Source of the DNA: Sphingomonas sp. R647
Lineage (GTDB): Bacteria; Pseudomonadota; Alphaproteobacteria; Sphingomonadales; Sphingomonadaceae
Direction of reading: 5' to 3'
DNA length: 64,000 bases
Assembly (NCBI RefSeq): GCF_020177055.1
Contig: NZ_JAIQXT010000004.1
Location: 248,001 to 312,000, forward strand
Shown piece by piece: positions 54,419-63,212 of this stretch. Made by a program: the position numbers and the translations under genes. Numbering within the stretch: the stretch's first letter is position 1; each line of letters begins with the position of its first letter. The notes beneath the pieces were generated by a model. The model was not told the DNA's origin, made no database searches, and saw nothing but the letters and a program-made list of their open reading frames with translations.

Positions 54419-55594
54419 GTGACCGACCTGCTCGCCTCGACCGCCCTGTCGCATTCTCCCGCCGGAGTCGTGCCGCGTGCCACGCCCGCTGCTGTGGCCG
54501 GGGGGTTCGACCTGAAGCTCGCGCTCGACTGCGTGATGCCGGGCGTTGCGCCGATGACCGGCAAGCCGCTTGCCGGGTGCGGCAAGGATTTGCCGGTCCC
54601 CGGCAATGGCGTGGCCGAAGGCGACACCGACGCGGATGAGGCGCTGCTGGCGTGGATGCCGGAGGGCATGCTTCTCTTGCCGCTCGAAACCCCGCTGCCC
54701 GCGCGCGTCGCGGTCGGCACGCCCAGCGCCCATATCGACGGGCCGATTGCCGATCCGGTTGACGCCGCTGCGCCGCCCGTCGAGCTAGGCGAGGCCGCGT
54801 CGCTCCCAGGTGATGCGGCGGACGGCGATGCGTTCGCCGCCTCGCTCGCATCCGCCCCGGCCGCTCCGGCGGCATCCCCAGTTTCCACCCCGCTTCGCAC
54901 CTGGCGCGATCCGGTTCCGGCCCAGGCCGAGCCGGGCGCCGGGGGCGGGGTCGCCGCGGCGGAGGTGCGGGCCGACCGCGCCACCGCCGCGGCGCCCGAG
55001 CTTGCCGCGCGCCCCACCGTCGCGCCGCCCCCGGTCGTCCAGGCCGCACCCGCCGCACAGGTCTTCGCCGCCGCGCTCGCTGCGCCGCTGGTCGAACCGC
55101 TCGACCTCGCCACGCCCGCCGACCCGGCCAGCCCGGAGATCCAGCTGCTGCGTTCGCTCGAAGTCCAGCGCACCACCGTGCAGGCGACCGCACAGGCCGA
55201 TCAGGCTCCGCTCGACCTCAGCCGTGACGACTGGACCGGCAAGATGATCGAGCGGATCGCTGCGCTGCGTGATGGCGTCGAGGCGGCGGACACGCGCATC
55301 CGCCTCGCGCCCGAGAATCTCGGCACGGTCGATGTCTCGATCCGCCGCGATGGCGACCGCATCCAGGTCCATTTCACCGCCGAGAACCCGGCGACCCGCC
55401 AACTGCTCGCCGACGCCGCGCCGCGCCTTGCCGAACTCGCCGAGGCGCGCGGGCTGAAACTCGGCCAATCGAGTGTCGATGGCGGCAGCGGCGAGCGCGG
55501 CCAGCAACAGCAGCAGAACCACCCATCCACACCCGCCCGCCCGGCATCGGCGCGCGCGGCCACCGGCACCGCGTCCGACGCGCGGGTCGCCTGA
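54419..55594 (+). CDS. fliK: Flagellar hook-length control protein FliK
   Basis: Molecular ruler of the hook, 391 residues. It is Pro/Ala-rich and disordered-looking up to about residue 250, then has the conserved C-terminal switch domain (LDLSRDDWTGKMIERIAALR, RIRLAPENLGTVDVSIRRDG, ENPATRQLLADAAPRLAELA). A Gln run (QQQQQ) lies near the end. The start is GTG 54419 with GAAGGAG upstream. Confidence 0.88.
   Translation: MTDLLASTALSHSPAGVVPRATPAAVAGGFDLKLALDCVMPGVAPMTGKPLAGCGKDLPVPGNGVAEGDTDADEALLAWMPEGMLLLPLETPLPARVAVGTPSAHIDGPIADPVDAAAPPVELGEAASLPGDAADGDAFAASLASAPAAPAASPVSTPLRTWRDPVPAQAEPGAGGGVAAAEVRADRATAAAPELAARPTVAPPPVVQAAPAAQVFAAALAAPLVEPLDLATPADPASPEIQLLRSLEVQRTTVQATAQADQAPLDLSRDDWTGKMIERIAALRDGVEAADTRIRLAPENLGTVDVSIRRDGDRIQVHFTAENPATRQLLADAAPRLAELAEARGLKLGQSSVDGGSGERGQQQQQNHPSTPARPASARAATGTASDARVA
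54558..54606. promoter_or_regulatory. TTGCCG/CGGCAA half-sites (putative enhancer) inside fliK
   Basis: Five half-sites: CCGGCAA at 54558, TTGCCGG at 54570, CGGCAA at 54580, TTTGCCGG at 54589 and CCGGCAA at 54600. The middle pair repeats the CGGCAA-N3-TTTGCCG layout found upstream of sltF. It lies about 170-230 bp downstream of the fliK sigma-54 element, within the coding sequence. Confidence 0.55.
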
Positions 55595-55616
55595 ACCATC
55601 CTGAGGGGGACCATCC

Positions 55617-56225
55617 ATGAGTGAAACCGCAACCACCGAAGCGCCCGCGAAGAAGAAGGGCGGGATGATGAAATGGCTGATGATCGGCACCGGCCTGGTC
55701 GTGCTGATCGGCGGCGGCGTTGGCGGCGGGCTTTATGCTGCCAATTCCGGCCTGATCGGCGGACGCGGCGCGCAGGGCGAGAGCGCCGATGCGGATGCCC
55801 CGCGCCTCGTCCCCAAGAGCGAGGAAGTCCGCGCCGCGGCTAAGGAGGGCGAGGAGGCTGCCGAAGGCGGCGGCAAGCCGACGCCAAAGGGCGAGGGCGG
55901 CGATAAATATGCCTCCAGCTATTATCAGATGGAGAAGGAGTTCACCTCCAACCTGCGTGAAAGCGTGCATTTCGTGCAGGTCGGGGTCGCGATCTCGACC
56001 CCCTATGACAGCCGCGTCATCGAGAATCTCAAGACGCACGAACTCGCCGTCCGCTCGGCGATTCTGCTCGCGCTGGGCGAGACGGCGGAAGACGATGTCT
56101 TCACCGCCGACGGCAAAACCCGCCTGCAAAAGCGCCTCGCCGCCGCAATCAACGCCGTTTTGAAGGAAAAAGAGGGATTTGGCGGGATTGCTAACGTCTA
56201 TTTTACCAATTTCATCGTTCAGTGA
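55617..56225 (+). CDS. fliL: Flagellar basal-body associated protein FliL
   Basis: Single-pass membrane protein near the stators, 202 residues. It has a short cytoplasmic Lys-rich N-terminus, a Gly-rich helix (MMKWLMIGTGLVVLIGGGVG), a charged linker, and the conserved periplasmic domain (SVHFVQVGVAISTPYDSRVI, RSAILLALGETAEDDVFTAD). It is preceded by GAGGGGGACC. Confidence 0.92.
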   Translation: MSETATTEAPAKKKGGMMKWLMIGTGLVVLIGGGVGGGLYAANSGLIGGRGAQGESADADAPRLVPKSEEVRAAAKEGEEAAEGGGKPTPKGEGGDKYASSYYQMEKEFTSNLRESVHFVQVGVAISTPYDSRVIENLKTHELAVRSAILLALGETAEDDVFTADGKTRLQKRLAAAINAVLKEKEGFGGIANVYFTNFIVQ

Positions 56226-56231
56226 ACGGGC

Positions 56232-57194
56232 ATGGTTAACGGCCCTTCAGAGATGACCCTTCAGGGAACAGCGTCGGATCGGCGCGAGCGGCCGCGTGCC
56301 GCCGCCGAACACGCGCCCGCTTTGGGGGCCGCGAACCTCAACCCGTTCGGCGATCTGCACGGCGTCCAGCATCTGACTGCGCGCCTCGCCAAGTCGCTTA
56401 AGCCTGTGTTCGAGCCGCTGCTCGGCGAGGGGCTGCGCGTCTGGGCCGAACCGCTGTCGGTGCAGCGCCACGCCGATTACCGCGCCGAGCGTCCCGATGG
56501 CCTCACTGCTTGGCTGCCGCTGGCGATGGCGCCGGGCCGCGGCCGCGCCTTCATCCTGATCGAAGGCAAGCTCGCTTATGAGATGCTCGACCGCTTCTTC
56601 GGCGGCGATGGCGAAGCGCCCCAGCCGATGCCGGTCGATTTCACCGGTTCCGCCGAAACCCTGCTCTGCCGCATCGCCGACAGCCTTGCCGCGCAGCTGC
56701 GCCCGGCATGGGAGCTGCTTGCCGATATCGACTTCGCCTTCGTCCCCGCGCCGACGCCGCTGTCGGTCGCGCCAGAGATTGACGGCGGCGACGCGATGGT
56801 CGTGACGCGGATCGGCATCGCACAGGGTGGGGCAAAGCCGCACTGGATCGATATTCTCTACCCCGTCAGCGCGCTGAAACCCTGGAGCCCCGCACTCACC
56901 GCCAAGGTGATCGGTGGCGAGCCCGAGGTCGAACCGCAATGGCGCAACGCGCTGACCCGCGCCGCGCTCGGCGTGCGCCTGCCGGTCCGCTCGGTCCTGG
57001 CCGAGCCGATTGTCTCCGCATCGATGCTGATGGCGCTCAAGCCCGGCGACGTCATCCCGATCAGCTTCGGCCCCGATGTGCCGGTGATGGTCGGCCCGCG
57101 CCGGATCGGCAGCGGCACCGTCGGTACCGCCAATGGCCGCGCCGCAATTCGCCTGACCCGTTTCGATTCCCCCGAGCTTGAGGACGCACGATGA
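56232..57194 (+). CDS. fliM: Flagellar motor switch protein FliM
   Basis: C-ring protein binding CheY-P, 320 residues. The central CheC-like part and C-terminal surface-presentation domain (LPVRSVLAEPIVSASMLMAL, PGDVIPISFGPDVPVMVGPR) are clear. ATG 56232 is used; a second in-frame ATG at 56253 is possible. The N-terminal CheY-binding motif LSQxEID is not evident, which fits the divergent alphaproteobacterial form. Confidence 0.9.
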   Translation: MVNGPSEMTLQGTASDRRERPRAAAEHAPALGAANLNPFGDLHGVQHLTARLAKSLKPVFEPLLGEGLRVWAEPLSVQRHADYRAERPDGLTAWLPLAMAPGRGRAFILIEGKLAYEMLDRFFGGDGEAPQPMPVDFTGSAETLLCRIADSLAAQLRPAWELLADIDFAFVPAPTPLSVAPEIDGGDAMVVTRIGIAQGGAKPHWIDILYPVSALKPWSPALTAKVIGGEPEVEPQWRNALTRAALGVRLPVRSVLAEPIVSASMLMALKPGDVIPISFGPDVPVMVGPRRIGSGTVGTANGRAAIRLTRFDSPELEDAR

Positions 57195-57481
57195 ACGACA
57201 TGACCGGCAGCTTCGCCGCCGAGACCGCGGCCGCCGCCAATTTCCATCTGCTCCAGGATGTCGGGGTCAAGCTGACCGTCGAGATCGGATCGACCACGCT
57301 GACGCTGCGCGAACTGCTCGCGCTCGCCGAAACCAGCGTGATCGAGCTGGATCGCGAGGCCGACGAGCTGCTCGACGTGTTCGTCAACGGCACGCTGATC
57401 GGGCGGGGCGAGGTCGTCACCGTCGGCGACAAGTTCGGTGTGCGCATGACCGAACTGGTCGCACCCGAGAAGCGGAGCTGA
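57191..57481 (+). CDS. fliN: Flagellar motor switch protein FliN
   Basis: C-ring protein of 96 residues: FHLLQDVGVKLTVEIGSTTL, then READELLDVFVNGTLIGRGE and VTVGDKFGVRMTEL, the surface-presentation domain. It overlaps fliM by four bases. Confidence 0.96.
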   Translation: MNDMTGSFAAETAAAANFHLLQDVGVKLTVEIGSTTLTLRELLALAETSVIELDREADELLDVFVNGTLIGRGEVVTVGDKFGVRMTELVAPEKRS

Positions 57482-57487
57482 TCGACC

Positions 57488-57742
57488 ATGATGTGGTCCT
57501 ACATCCTCAAGCTGGTCGTGCTGCTGCCGCTCGTCTGCGGCCTGCTGATCGGTTGCCTCTATCTCTGGCGCAAGCTTGAGGCGCGGCTGCCCGGCAATCA
57601 GGGCGACCGGATGCTCAAGGTGCGGGAGACGATGATGGTCTCGACTGGCACCCGCATCGCGGTGCTCGAGGTTGAGGGTAAGCGCCTGCTGGTTTCGGTC
57701 AGCCGCAACGGCGTGACCCTGATCGACCGGATCGACGGATGA
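57488..57742 (+). CDS. fliO: Flagellar export protein FliO
   Basis: Small membrane chaperone for FliP assembly, 84 residues. It has one N-terminal helix (YILKLVVLLPLVCGLLIGCL) and the conserved cytoplasmic strand pattern (VSTGTRIAVLEVEGKRLLVS) typical of the family. It lies between fliN and fliP as usual. Confidence 0.86.
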   Translation: MMWSYILKLVVLLPLVCGLLIGCLYLWRKLEARLPGNQGDRMLKVRETMMVSTGTRIAVLEVEGKRLLVSVSRNGVTLIDRIDG

Positions 57743-58557
57743 GCCCGATGCTGCGCCACCTCATGCTGCTGCTCGGCGCGCTCGCACTCGCGCTGTTCGC
57801 GGTCGCTCCGGCGTTCGCGCAGGAGGCCGCCGCCGCTGCGCCCGTCGCCGCGCCGACCGCCGCTGCGACTCCGGGTGCTGGCGACGCGATCGACCGCGCG
57901 CTCGGCGAGCTTGGCGGCGGTGACGCGCCGCTCAGCCTGTCGCTGCAAGTGCTCATCATCATGGGCCTGCTCACGGTGCTGCCGGGCATCCTGCTGATGA
58001 TGACCAGCTTCACCCGGATCATCATCGTGCTGGCGATCCTGCGTCAGGCGCTGGGGCTGCAACAAACCCCGCCCAATCAGGTACTGATCGGCCTGTCGCT
58101 GTTCCTGTCCTTCTTCATCATGGCGCCGACGATCGAACAGATGAACCGCACCGCGATCCAGCCCTATGCCGAAGGGCGCATGGGCGCGACGCAGATGATC
58201 GAGGAAGCGGGCAAGCCGCTCCACGCCTTCATGCTCAAGCAGACGCGGGTGAAGGACATCACCATGTTCGCCGGCATCGCCAAGGCCGGACCGATCGCCA
58301 ATCCGCAGGACACGCCCTTCTCGATCCTGCTCCCCGCTTTCGTCACCAGCGAGCTCAAGACCGCGTTCCAGATCGGCTTCCTGATCTTCCTGCCCTTCAT
58401 CGTCATCGACCTGATCGTCGCCACCGTGCTGATGAGCCTTGGCATGATGATGATGTCGCCGACGATCATCTCGATGCCGTTCAAATTGCTGCTGTTCGTC
58501 CTGGTCGATGGCTGGGCGCTGACGATGGGCAGCCTCGCTTCTAGTTTTTCAGGATAG
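57739..58557 (+). CDS. fliP: Flagellar export pore protein FliP
   Basis: Core subunit of the export pore, 272 residues. A signal-peptide-like N-terminus (to AFAQEA) is followed by the family sequence: VLPGILLMMTSFTRIIIVLA, QTPPNQVLIGLSLFLSFFIM, AFVTSELKTAFQIGFLIFLP and MGMMMMSP-type motifs. ATGA overlap with fliO. Confidence 0.97.
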   Translation: MSPMLRHLMLLLGALALALFAVAPAFAQEAAAAAPVAAPTAAATPGAGDAIDRALGELGGGDAPLSLSLQVLIIMGLLTVLPGILLMMTSFTRIIIVLAILRQALGLQQTPPNQVLIGLSLFLSFFIMAPTIEQMNRTAIQPYAEGRMGATQMIEEAGKPLHAFMLKQTRVKDITMFAGIAKAGPIANPQDTPFSILLPAFVTSELKTAFQIGFLIFLPFIVIDLIVATVLMSLGMMMMSPTIISMPFKLLLFVLVDGWALTMGSLASSFSG

Positions 58558-58571
58558 CCGGACCCAATGCA

Positions 58572-58651
58572 CGGCACCGGCCCGCTCCCCCACCCGGCCA
58601 CCCAGCCAAGCTACCCTATGGGTGGCCGGGTGGGGGAGCGGGCCGGTGCCG
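58572..58651. repeat. Palindromic repeat, copy 6, between fliP and fliQ
   Basis: 80 bp: CGGCACCGGCCCGCTCCCCC, centre GCCAAGCTACCCTA, then the near-perfect complement. It lies in an otherwise tightly packed operon, 14 bp after fliP and 13 bp before fliQ, and the fliQ ribosome-binding site AAAGGATTAAAG follows directly. As RNA it would form a stable hairpin of more than 30 bp. Confidence 0.9.
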
Positions 58652-58664
58652 CAAAGGATTAAAG

Positions 58665-58934
58665 ATGGACGCAGACTATTTCCTCTCCGTGGCGCGCGAA
58701 GCGATGTGGATCCTCGCGCTCGCCTCGGCGCCGATCCTGATCCCGGCTCTTTTGTCGGGCTTGATCCTCGGCATGATTCAGGCGGCGACGTCGATCCAGG
58801 AACAGACGCTGACCTTCGTGCCAAAGCTCGCGATCGTCGGGGTCAGCCTGGTGATCTTTGGCGGCATGATCCTGACGCTGATCGGCGATTTCACCACGAC
58901 GATCTTCGAACGTATTCCGGATCTGGTGAAGTGA
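58665..58934 (+). CDS. fliQ: Flagellar export pore protein FliQ
   Basis: Two-helix subunit of the export pore, 89 residues: AREAMWILALASAPILIPAL, GLILGMIQAATSIQEQTLTF and VPKLAIVGVSLVIFGGMILT. It is separated from fliP by a palindromic repeat. Confidence 0.96.
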   Translation: MDADYFLSVAREAMWILALASAPILIPALLSGLILGMIQAATSIQEQTLTFVPKLAIVGVSLVIFGGMILTLIGDFTTTIFERIPDLVK

Positions 58935-59056
58935 CGCTCGCCCCGGTCCCCGCATCGCCGCCGCAGCTGCCGCATCCCTTCGTCCGCGTGCCCGCCGCGC
59001 CGCGCGGCGATGCGCGCCGCACGCGCTGGGCACCCGCATCGGTCAGCATCCACTGA
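58931..59056 (+). CDS. Candidate 41-residue ORF between fliQ and fliR
   Basis: A GTG at 58931 overlaps the fliQ stop by four bases (GTGA). The frame runs 41 codons (VTLAPVPASPPQLPHPFVRV and a basic Arg-rich half) to a TGA one base before the fliR ATG. Both junctions have the geometry of translational coupling, so it may be translated to carry ribosomes across the gap. It is Pro/Arg-rich, has no known homologue that I recognise and could also be spurious. Confidence 0.45.
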   Translation: MTLAPVPASPPQLPHPFVRVPAAPRGDARRTRWAPASVSIH

Positions 59057-59057
59057 C

Positions 59058-59840
59058 ATGCTCGGCTTCGGCCTCGCGATCGAGCCGCAGCTATGGGCGC
59101 TGCTGTTCACGATGGTGCGCGTCGGCGCGGCGTTTCTTGCCGCACCGGTGTTCGGCGCCGTCGCGGTGCCGCTCAACGTCCGCATCCTGCTGACCGCTGC
59201 GGTCGCGATCCTGTCGATGCAGGCCGCACCGGTCGCGGTGCCGGGCGACGTGTTCGTGCTCAACACCATCCTGATGGTCATGGCGGAGGCTTTGGTCGGC
59301 CTCGCGCTCGGCTTCATCCTCCAGATCGCCTTTGCCGCGCCCCTGGTGGCGAGCGAGGTGATCGGCGTGTCGATGGGCCTGTCTTTCGCCACCGCGATCA
59401 ACCCGCAAACCGGACAGTCGACCCCGGCGCTCGGCCAGTTCCTGACCGTGCTGCTCACCTTGCTGTTCCTCGCGGTCGACGGGCATCTCGTGCTGGTCGA
59501 GCTGATCGTGCGCTCCTACGAGCTGCTTCCCCCCGGCGGTGCCTGGCTCGCGCCGGGCAAGCTGATGAACATCGTGCTGTTCGGCGGCTATGCCTTCCTC
59601 GCCGGGCTGCTGCTCGCGCTTCCGGTCGGCTTCCTGCTGCTGTGCCTCAACATCGTGGTCGGCATGCTCTCGCGCTCGGCCCCCGCGCTCAACCTGTTCG
59701 CGATCGGCATTCCCGCCAGCCTCGCCATGGGCGTTCTCGCGCTGCTCGCCGGCATGCCAGCGATGGGCGATTACATGCTCGTCATCGTGCGTGAGGCGCT
59801 CGACGCCGCACAGACGTTGGTGCTCGGAGGGCTCGGCTAA
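59058..59840 (+). CDS. fliR: Flagellar export pore protein FliR
   Basis: Membrane subunit of the export pore, 260 residues, with multiple helices: LWALLFTMVRVGAAFLAAPV, FGAVAVPLNVRILLTAAVAI, MGLSFATAINPQTGQSTPAL and a C-terminal GVLALLAGMPAMGDYMLVIV. ATG 59058 begins at the family N-terminus MLGFGLAIEP. Confidence 0.95.
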   Translation: MLGFGLAIEPQLWALLFTMVRVGAAFLAAPVFGAVAVPLNVRILLTAAVAILSMQAAPVAVPGDVFVLNTILMVMAEALVGLALGFILQIAFAAPLVASEVIGVSMGLSFATAINPQTGQSTPALGQFLTVLLTLLFLAVDGHLVLVELIVRSYELLPPGGAWLAPGKLMNIVLFGGYAFLAGLLLALPVGFLLLCLNIVVGMLSRSAPALNLFAIGIPASLAMGVLALLAGMPAMGDYMLVIVREALDAAQTLVLGGLG

Positions 59841-60982
59841 TGTCGGAGAGCGCTGGCGAAAAGACACAAGCACCAACACCCAAGCGCAAACAAAAAGCGC
59901 TCGACGACGGCGACCTGCTCAAATCGCGCGAGTTTGGCGCGGCACTGATCATGTTGCTCGGCTGTGGCTGGATGATCCTGATGGGGCCGCAATTGCTCGG
60001 CGCGATTCGTGAAGTCATGGCGGCAAGCTTCAGCTTCGGCCGCGCCGATATCGAAAGCTTCCAGCCGTGGAAGCCGCTCGCCACCGCCGGGTGGAAGCTC
60101 GCCCCGTCGATGGGCGCATTGCTCGCCATCGCGCTCGGCGGAGCGGTGCTGAGTCAGGCGGCGCTCGGCTCGCTGCGCTTCAACGGCAAGCTGATGGCGC
60201 CCAAGGGCAACCGCATCAATCCCGGCTCCGGTCTCAAGCGCATCTTCGGCCCGACCGGCTGGATCGAGCTTGGCAAGTCTTTGCTCAAGGTCGTGCTGCT
60301 CGGCGGGATGGGCGCGTGGATGCTGTGGGGGGCGGCGCGTCCGACCATGGGCCTCGTCTCCTCGGACCTTGGCAGTGCGGTCGGCGCGCTTGGCGACACG
60401 TTTTCGACCCTGGTCATCGTCATGGCCGGCGGCCTGCTGCTGATCGCCGGCATAGACCTGCCGATCCAGATCTTCCGCCATATGCAGCGGCTCAAGATGA
60501 GCCTGCAGGAAGTGAAGGACGAGTATAAGGAAACCGAGGGTTCGCCCGAGGCCAAGGGCCATCGCCGCCAGCGCCAGCGTGAGATTGCCAAGGGCGGGCT
60601 GCGCAAGAGCGTCGCCACCGCGCATGTCGTGCTGACCAACCCGACCCATTTCTCGGTCGCGCTCCGCTATGATCAGGGCAAGGATCAGGTGCCGGTTGTG
60701 GTCGCCAAGGGGCGCGGCGAAATCGCGCTGGCGATCCGCGAACTGGCCGACGAGTTCGCGGTGCCGCGGATCGAACTGCCGCCGCTCGCCCGCGCACTCT
60801 ACTTCACCAGCCGCGAGAATCAGGAGATCCGCGACGACCTCTATCTCGCGGTCGCAACGGTGCTGGCGTTCGTCTTCGGCCTCGACAAGCGCGCGGGCGG
60901 GGGAATTCCCTCGGTCAAGGTACCGGAGACCGCCCTGTTCGACGAAAATGGCGTGCAAATCGGCCTTAAGGGCAAGCCGTGA
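59840..60982 (+). CDS. flhB: Flagellar export switch protein FlhB
   Basis: Specificity-switch protein of the export apparatus, 380 residues: four membrane helices followed by a cytoplasmic domain with the autocleavage motif NPTH (in VVLTNPTHFSVALRYDQGKD) and the connecting VKDEYKETEGSPEAKG. It starts on the last base of the fliR stop. Confidence 0.97.
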   Translation: MSESAGEKTQAPTPKRKQKALDDGDLLKSREFGAALIMLLGCGWMILMGPQLLGAIREVMAASFSFGRADIESFQPWKPLATAGWKLAPSMGALLAIALGGAVLSQAALGSLRFNGKLMAPKGNRINPGSGLKRIFGPTGWIELGKSLLKVVLLGGMGAWMLWGAARPTMGLVSSDLGSAVGALGDTFSTLVIVMAGGLLLIAGIDLPIQIFRHMQRLKMSLQEVKDEYKETEGSPEAKGHRRQRQREIAKGGLRKSVATAHVVLTNPTHFSVALRYDQGKDQVPVVVAKGRGEIALAIRELADEFAVPRIELPPLARALYFTSRENQEIRDDLYLAVATVLAFVFGLDKRAGGGIPSVKVPETALFDENGVQIGLKGKP

Positions 60983-61009
60983 TGGCCGTTCTTCAAGGCA
61001 TGGGGAAAT

Positions 61010-62452
61010 GTGACCGTGGCCATTGAATCGATTGCCAAAACGATCGGCACCGGGTCGGGCATCGACACGACCGCGCTCGTCCAGAGCCTGGTCGATGCGC
61101 AGTTCGAGCTCAAGAACGCCGCGCTCACCAAGCGCGAAGAAGCGCTGACCGCCCAGATCACGGCGGCGGCGACGCACAAGAGCAACCTCACCGGCTTCGC
61201 CACCGCGCTATCGAACCTCACGCGCGGCGGCACGCTCGCAACCCAGCCGACGACATCGCATTCCAGCATCCTCGGCGTCACCCGCCTCGCCGGCGCCAAT
61301 CTCGCCACGCTCAACGCCAAGGTCGAGGTGCGCCAGCTCGCTGCGCCGCAGAGCGCCGCCACCGCTGCCGTCACCGACCGCACCGCCGCGATCGGGCAGG
61401 GGACGCTGACGCTCACCTTCGGCACCGGGACTGTCGCCGATGGCGCGATGACCGGCTTCACCGCAGGGACTGCCGCCCCGGTCGCGATCACCATCGGTCC
61501 GGACAATAGCAGCCTCGACGGCATCGCCACCGCGATCAACGCGGCCAAGGCGGGGATCACCGCATCGGTCGTCACCGACAGCGGCGGCGCGCGGCTGGTG
61601 GTCAAGGGCGCGAGCGGGGAGGCGCGGGCCTTCACCCTGGCCGCAACCGAAACGCCGGGCCATGAGGGACTGTCTGCGCTCAACGTCGGAATCGGCGCGA
61701 CCGGGACGACGATCGGCAGCGCCGCATCCGACGCGATCGTCGCGATCGACGGCATCGCACTGCGCCGCGATTCGAACAGCATCGGCGACCTTGTTCCCGG
61801 CGTGCGCCTCGAACTCGCCTCGGCCCAGCCGGGGACGGTAGTGACGATCGGCAAGACGCTGCCGACCAATGCGCTGCTCCAGGCCGCGCAGGATTTCGTC
61901 GCGACCTATAACGAGGTCTTCTCGGCGCTGAACAAGGACCTCGACCCGCTCGACGGCGCACTGCGCGGCGATGCGGCGGCGAAGGCGGTCAAGCGCCAGC
62001 TTCAGCAGATCACGATCGCGCAGGTCGCGACCGGCGCGGCGGGCGAGCCGACGACGCTCGCACAGATCGGCATCCGCACCGAACGCGACGGCACGCTCAG
62101 CGTCGACACCGCCGCGCTCAGCCGCGCGCTGGTCGACTATCCGCAGGCGGTCGAGCGGCTGTTCGCCGAACCCGTGGGTACCAACGCCACCGGCAATGGC
62201 GTCGCCGGCGCGCTCAACGCGATCTCTACCACCGCCGCCAGCACCACGCGCGGGCTCGGCGCGAGCGAGGCGAACTACACCCGCGCCAAGGCCGATCTCG
62301 ACGAGGACAAGGCCGACGTGCTGGCCAAGGTCGAGGACACCCGCACCCGCATGACCCGCCAGTTCGCCAGCATGGACGCCAAGGTCGCGGTCTATAAATC
62401 GACGATGAGCTTCCTCGAATCGCAGGTCGAAGCCTGGAACAAGCAGAGCTGA
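61010..62452 (+). CDS. fliD: Flagellar filament cap protein FliD
   Basis: Filament cap, 480 residues. N-terminal region with GTGSGIDTTALVQSLVDAQF, variable centre, and the C-terminal FliD domain (AQIGIRTERDGTLSVDTAAL, VEDTRTRMTRQFASMDAKVA, YKSTMSFLESQVEAWNKQ). The start is GTG 61010 or GTG 61016. Confidence 0.93.
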   Translation: MTVAIESIAKTIGTGSGIDTTALVQSLVDAQFELKNAALTKREEALTAQITAAATHKSNLTGFATALSNLTRGGTLATQPTTSHSSILGVTRLAGANLATLNAKVEVRQLAAPQSAATAAVTDRTAAIGQGTLTLTFGTGTVADGAMTGFTAGTAAPVAITIGPDNSSLDGIATAINAAKAGITASVVTDSGGARLVVKGASGEARAFTLAATETPGHEGLSALNVGIGATGTTIGSAASDAIVAIDGIALRRDSNSIGDLVPGVRLELASAQPGTVVTIGKTLPTNALLQAAQDFVATYNEVFSALNKDLDPLDGALRGDAAAKAVKRQLQQITIAQVATGAAGEPTTLAQIGIRTERDGTLSVDTAALSRALVDYPQAVERLFAEPVGTNATGNGVAGALNAISTTAASTTRGLGASEANYTRAKADLDEDKADVLAKVEDTRTRMTRQFASMDAKVAVYKSTMSFLESQVEAWNKQS

Positions 62453-62456
62453 TGCG

Positions 62457-62855
62457 ATGACCCGCCCGATCCGCCTCTCCACCGACGCCGCCGCCACCTA
62501 TCGCACGATCGATGCGGTCGGGCGGACGGCTGCCGCCGATCCGCACCAGCTGGTCGAGCTGATGTACAAGGAGTGCATCGCCGCGCTCCGCTCCGCCGCC
62601 TTCGCCACCGAAAACGGCCAGTTCCCGGTCAAGAGTGAGCGCATCGCCCGCGCCACCGCGATCCTGTTCGCACTGGAGGGCGGGCTGGACTTCGAACGCG
62701 GTGGCGAGGTGTCGCGTACGCTCGCGACGCTCTACCACGGGCTGCGCAACCAGATCGTCCATGCCAGCATCGGCAGCGATCCGACGCCCTTCCGCGCAGT
62801 TGCGGACGATCTTGAGGAAATTGCCGGAGCCTGGAGCGCGGCGCGCGCGGCGTAA
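62457..62855 (+). CDS. fliS: Flagellin export chaperone FliS
   Basis: Helical chaperone of flagellin, 132 residues: TYRTIDAVGRTAAADPHQLV, LMYKECIAALRSAAFATENG, RIARATAILFALEGGLDFER and TLATLYHGLRNQIVHASIGS. It follows fliD by four bases and ends the fli operon. No terminator is seen in the 39-bp gap after it. Confidence 0.92.
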   Translation: MTRPIRLSTDAAATYRTIDAVGRTAAADPHQLVELMYKECIAALRSAAFATENGQFPVKSERIARATAILFALEGGLDFERGGEVSRTLATLYHGLRNQIVHASIGSDPTPFRAVADDLEEIAGAWSAARAA

Positions 62856-62894
62856 GGCGCTCGGGCGATAGCGACGGGATAACCCTCGCTAAGC

Positions 62895-63212
62895 TTATCG
62901 TCGCTCAAACGTTTGGCGGGCAGCCGTCGCCAGCGCGCAATCCTTGCGGGTCGTTCGACATTGCTGTTCTAGCATCTCGACGACCTTGAGCTGCTCCCGG
63001 CGAACATACTCATCATTTCTGATCTCGGGCGAGAAGGGATCTCTCCCGGTCGTTTGAGGCGAAACAGGATTCAGGCGGTCAGATTTGCTCGCGCTGGGCG
63101 GGGTGGCCGGTCCCCCTCGCGGAATGCTAAAACCGATGGCAACGCCGACAATCAGGCACATACCCGCCATAGCGACCATCGCTGCGGATCGGCGCCCGGA
63201 TTCCCTAGTCAT
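62895..63212 (-). CDS. Small single-pass membrane protein of unknown function
   Basis: A 105-residue protein with a basic N-terminus, one transmembrane helix (AAMVAMAGMCLIVGVAIGFS), a Pro/Ser-rich periplasmic linker and a charged helical end with two cysteines (EMLEQQCRTTRKDCALATAA). Not recognised. It follows the CoA-transferase on the same strand, overlapping its 3' end by eight bases. Confidence 0.65.
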   Translation of the reverse strand: MTRESGRRSAAMVAMAGMCLIVGVAIGFSIPRGGPATPPSASKSDRLNPVSPQTTGRDPFSPEIRNDEYVRREQLKVVEMLEQQCRTTRKDCALATAARQTFERR

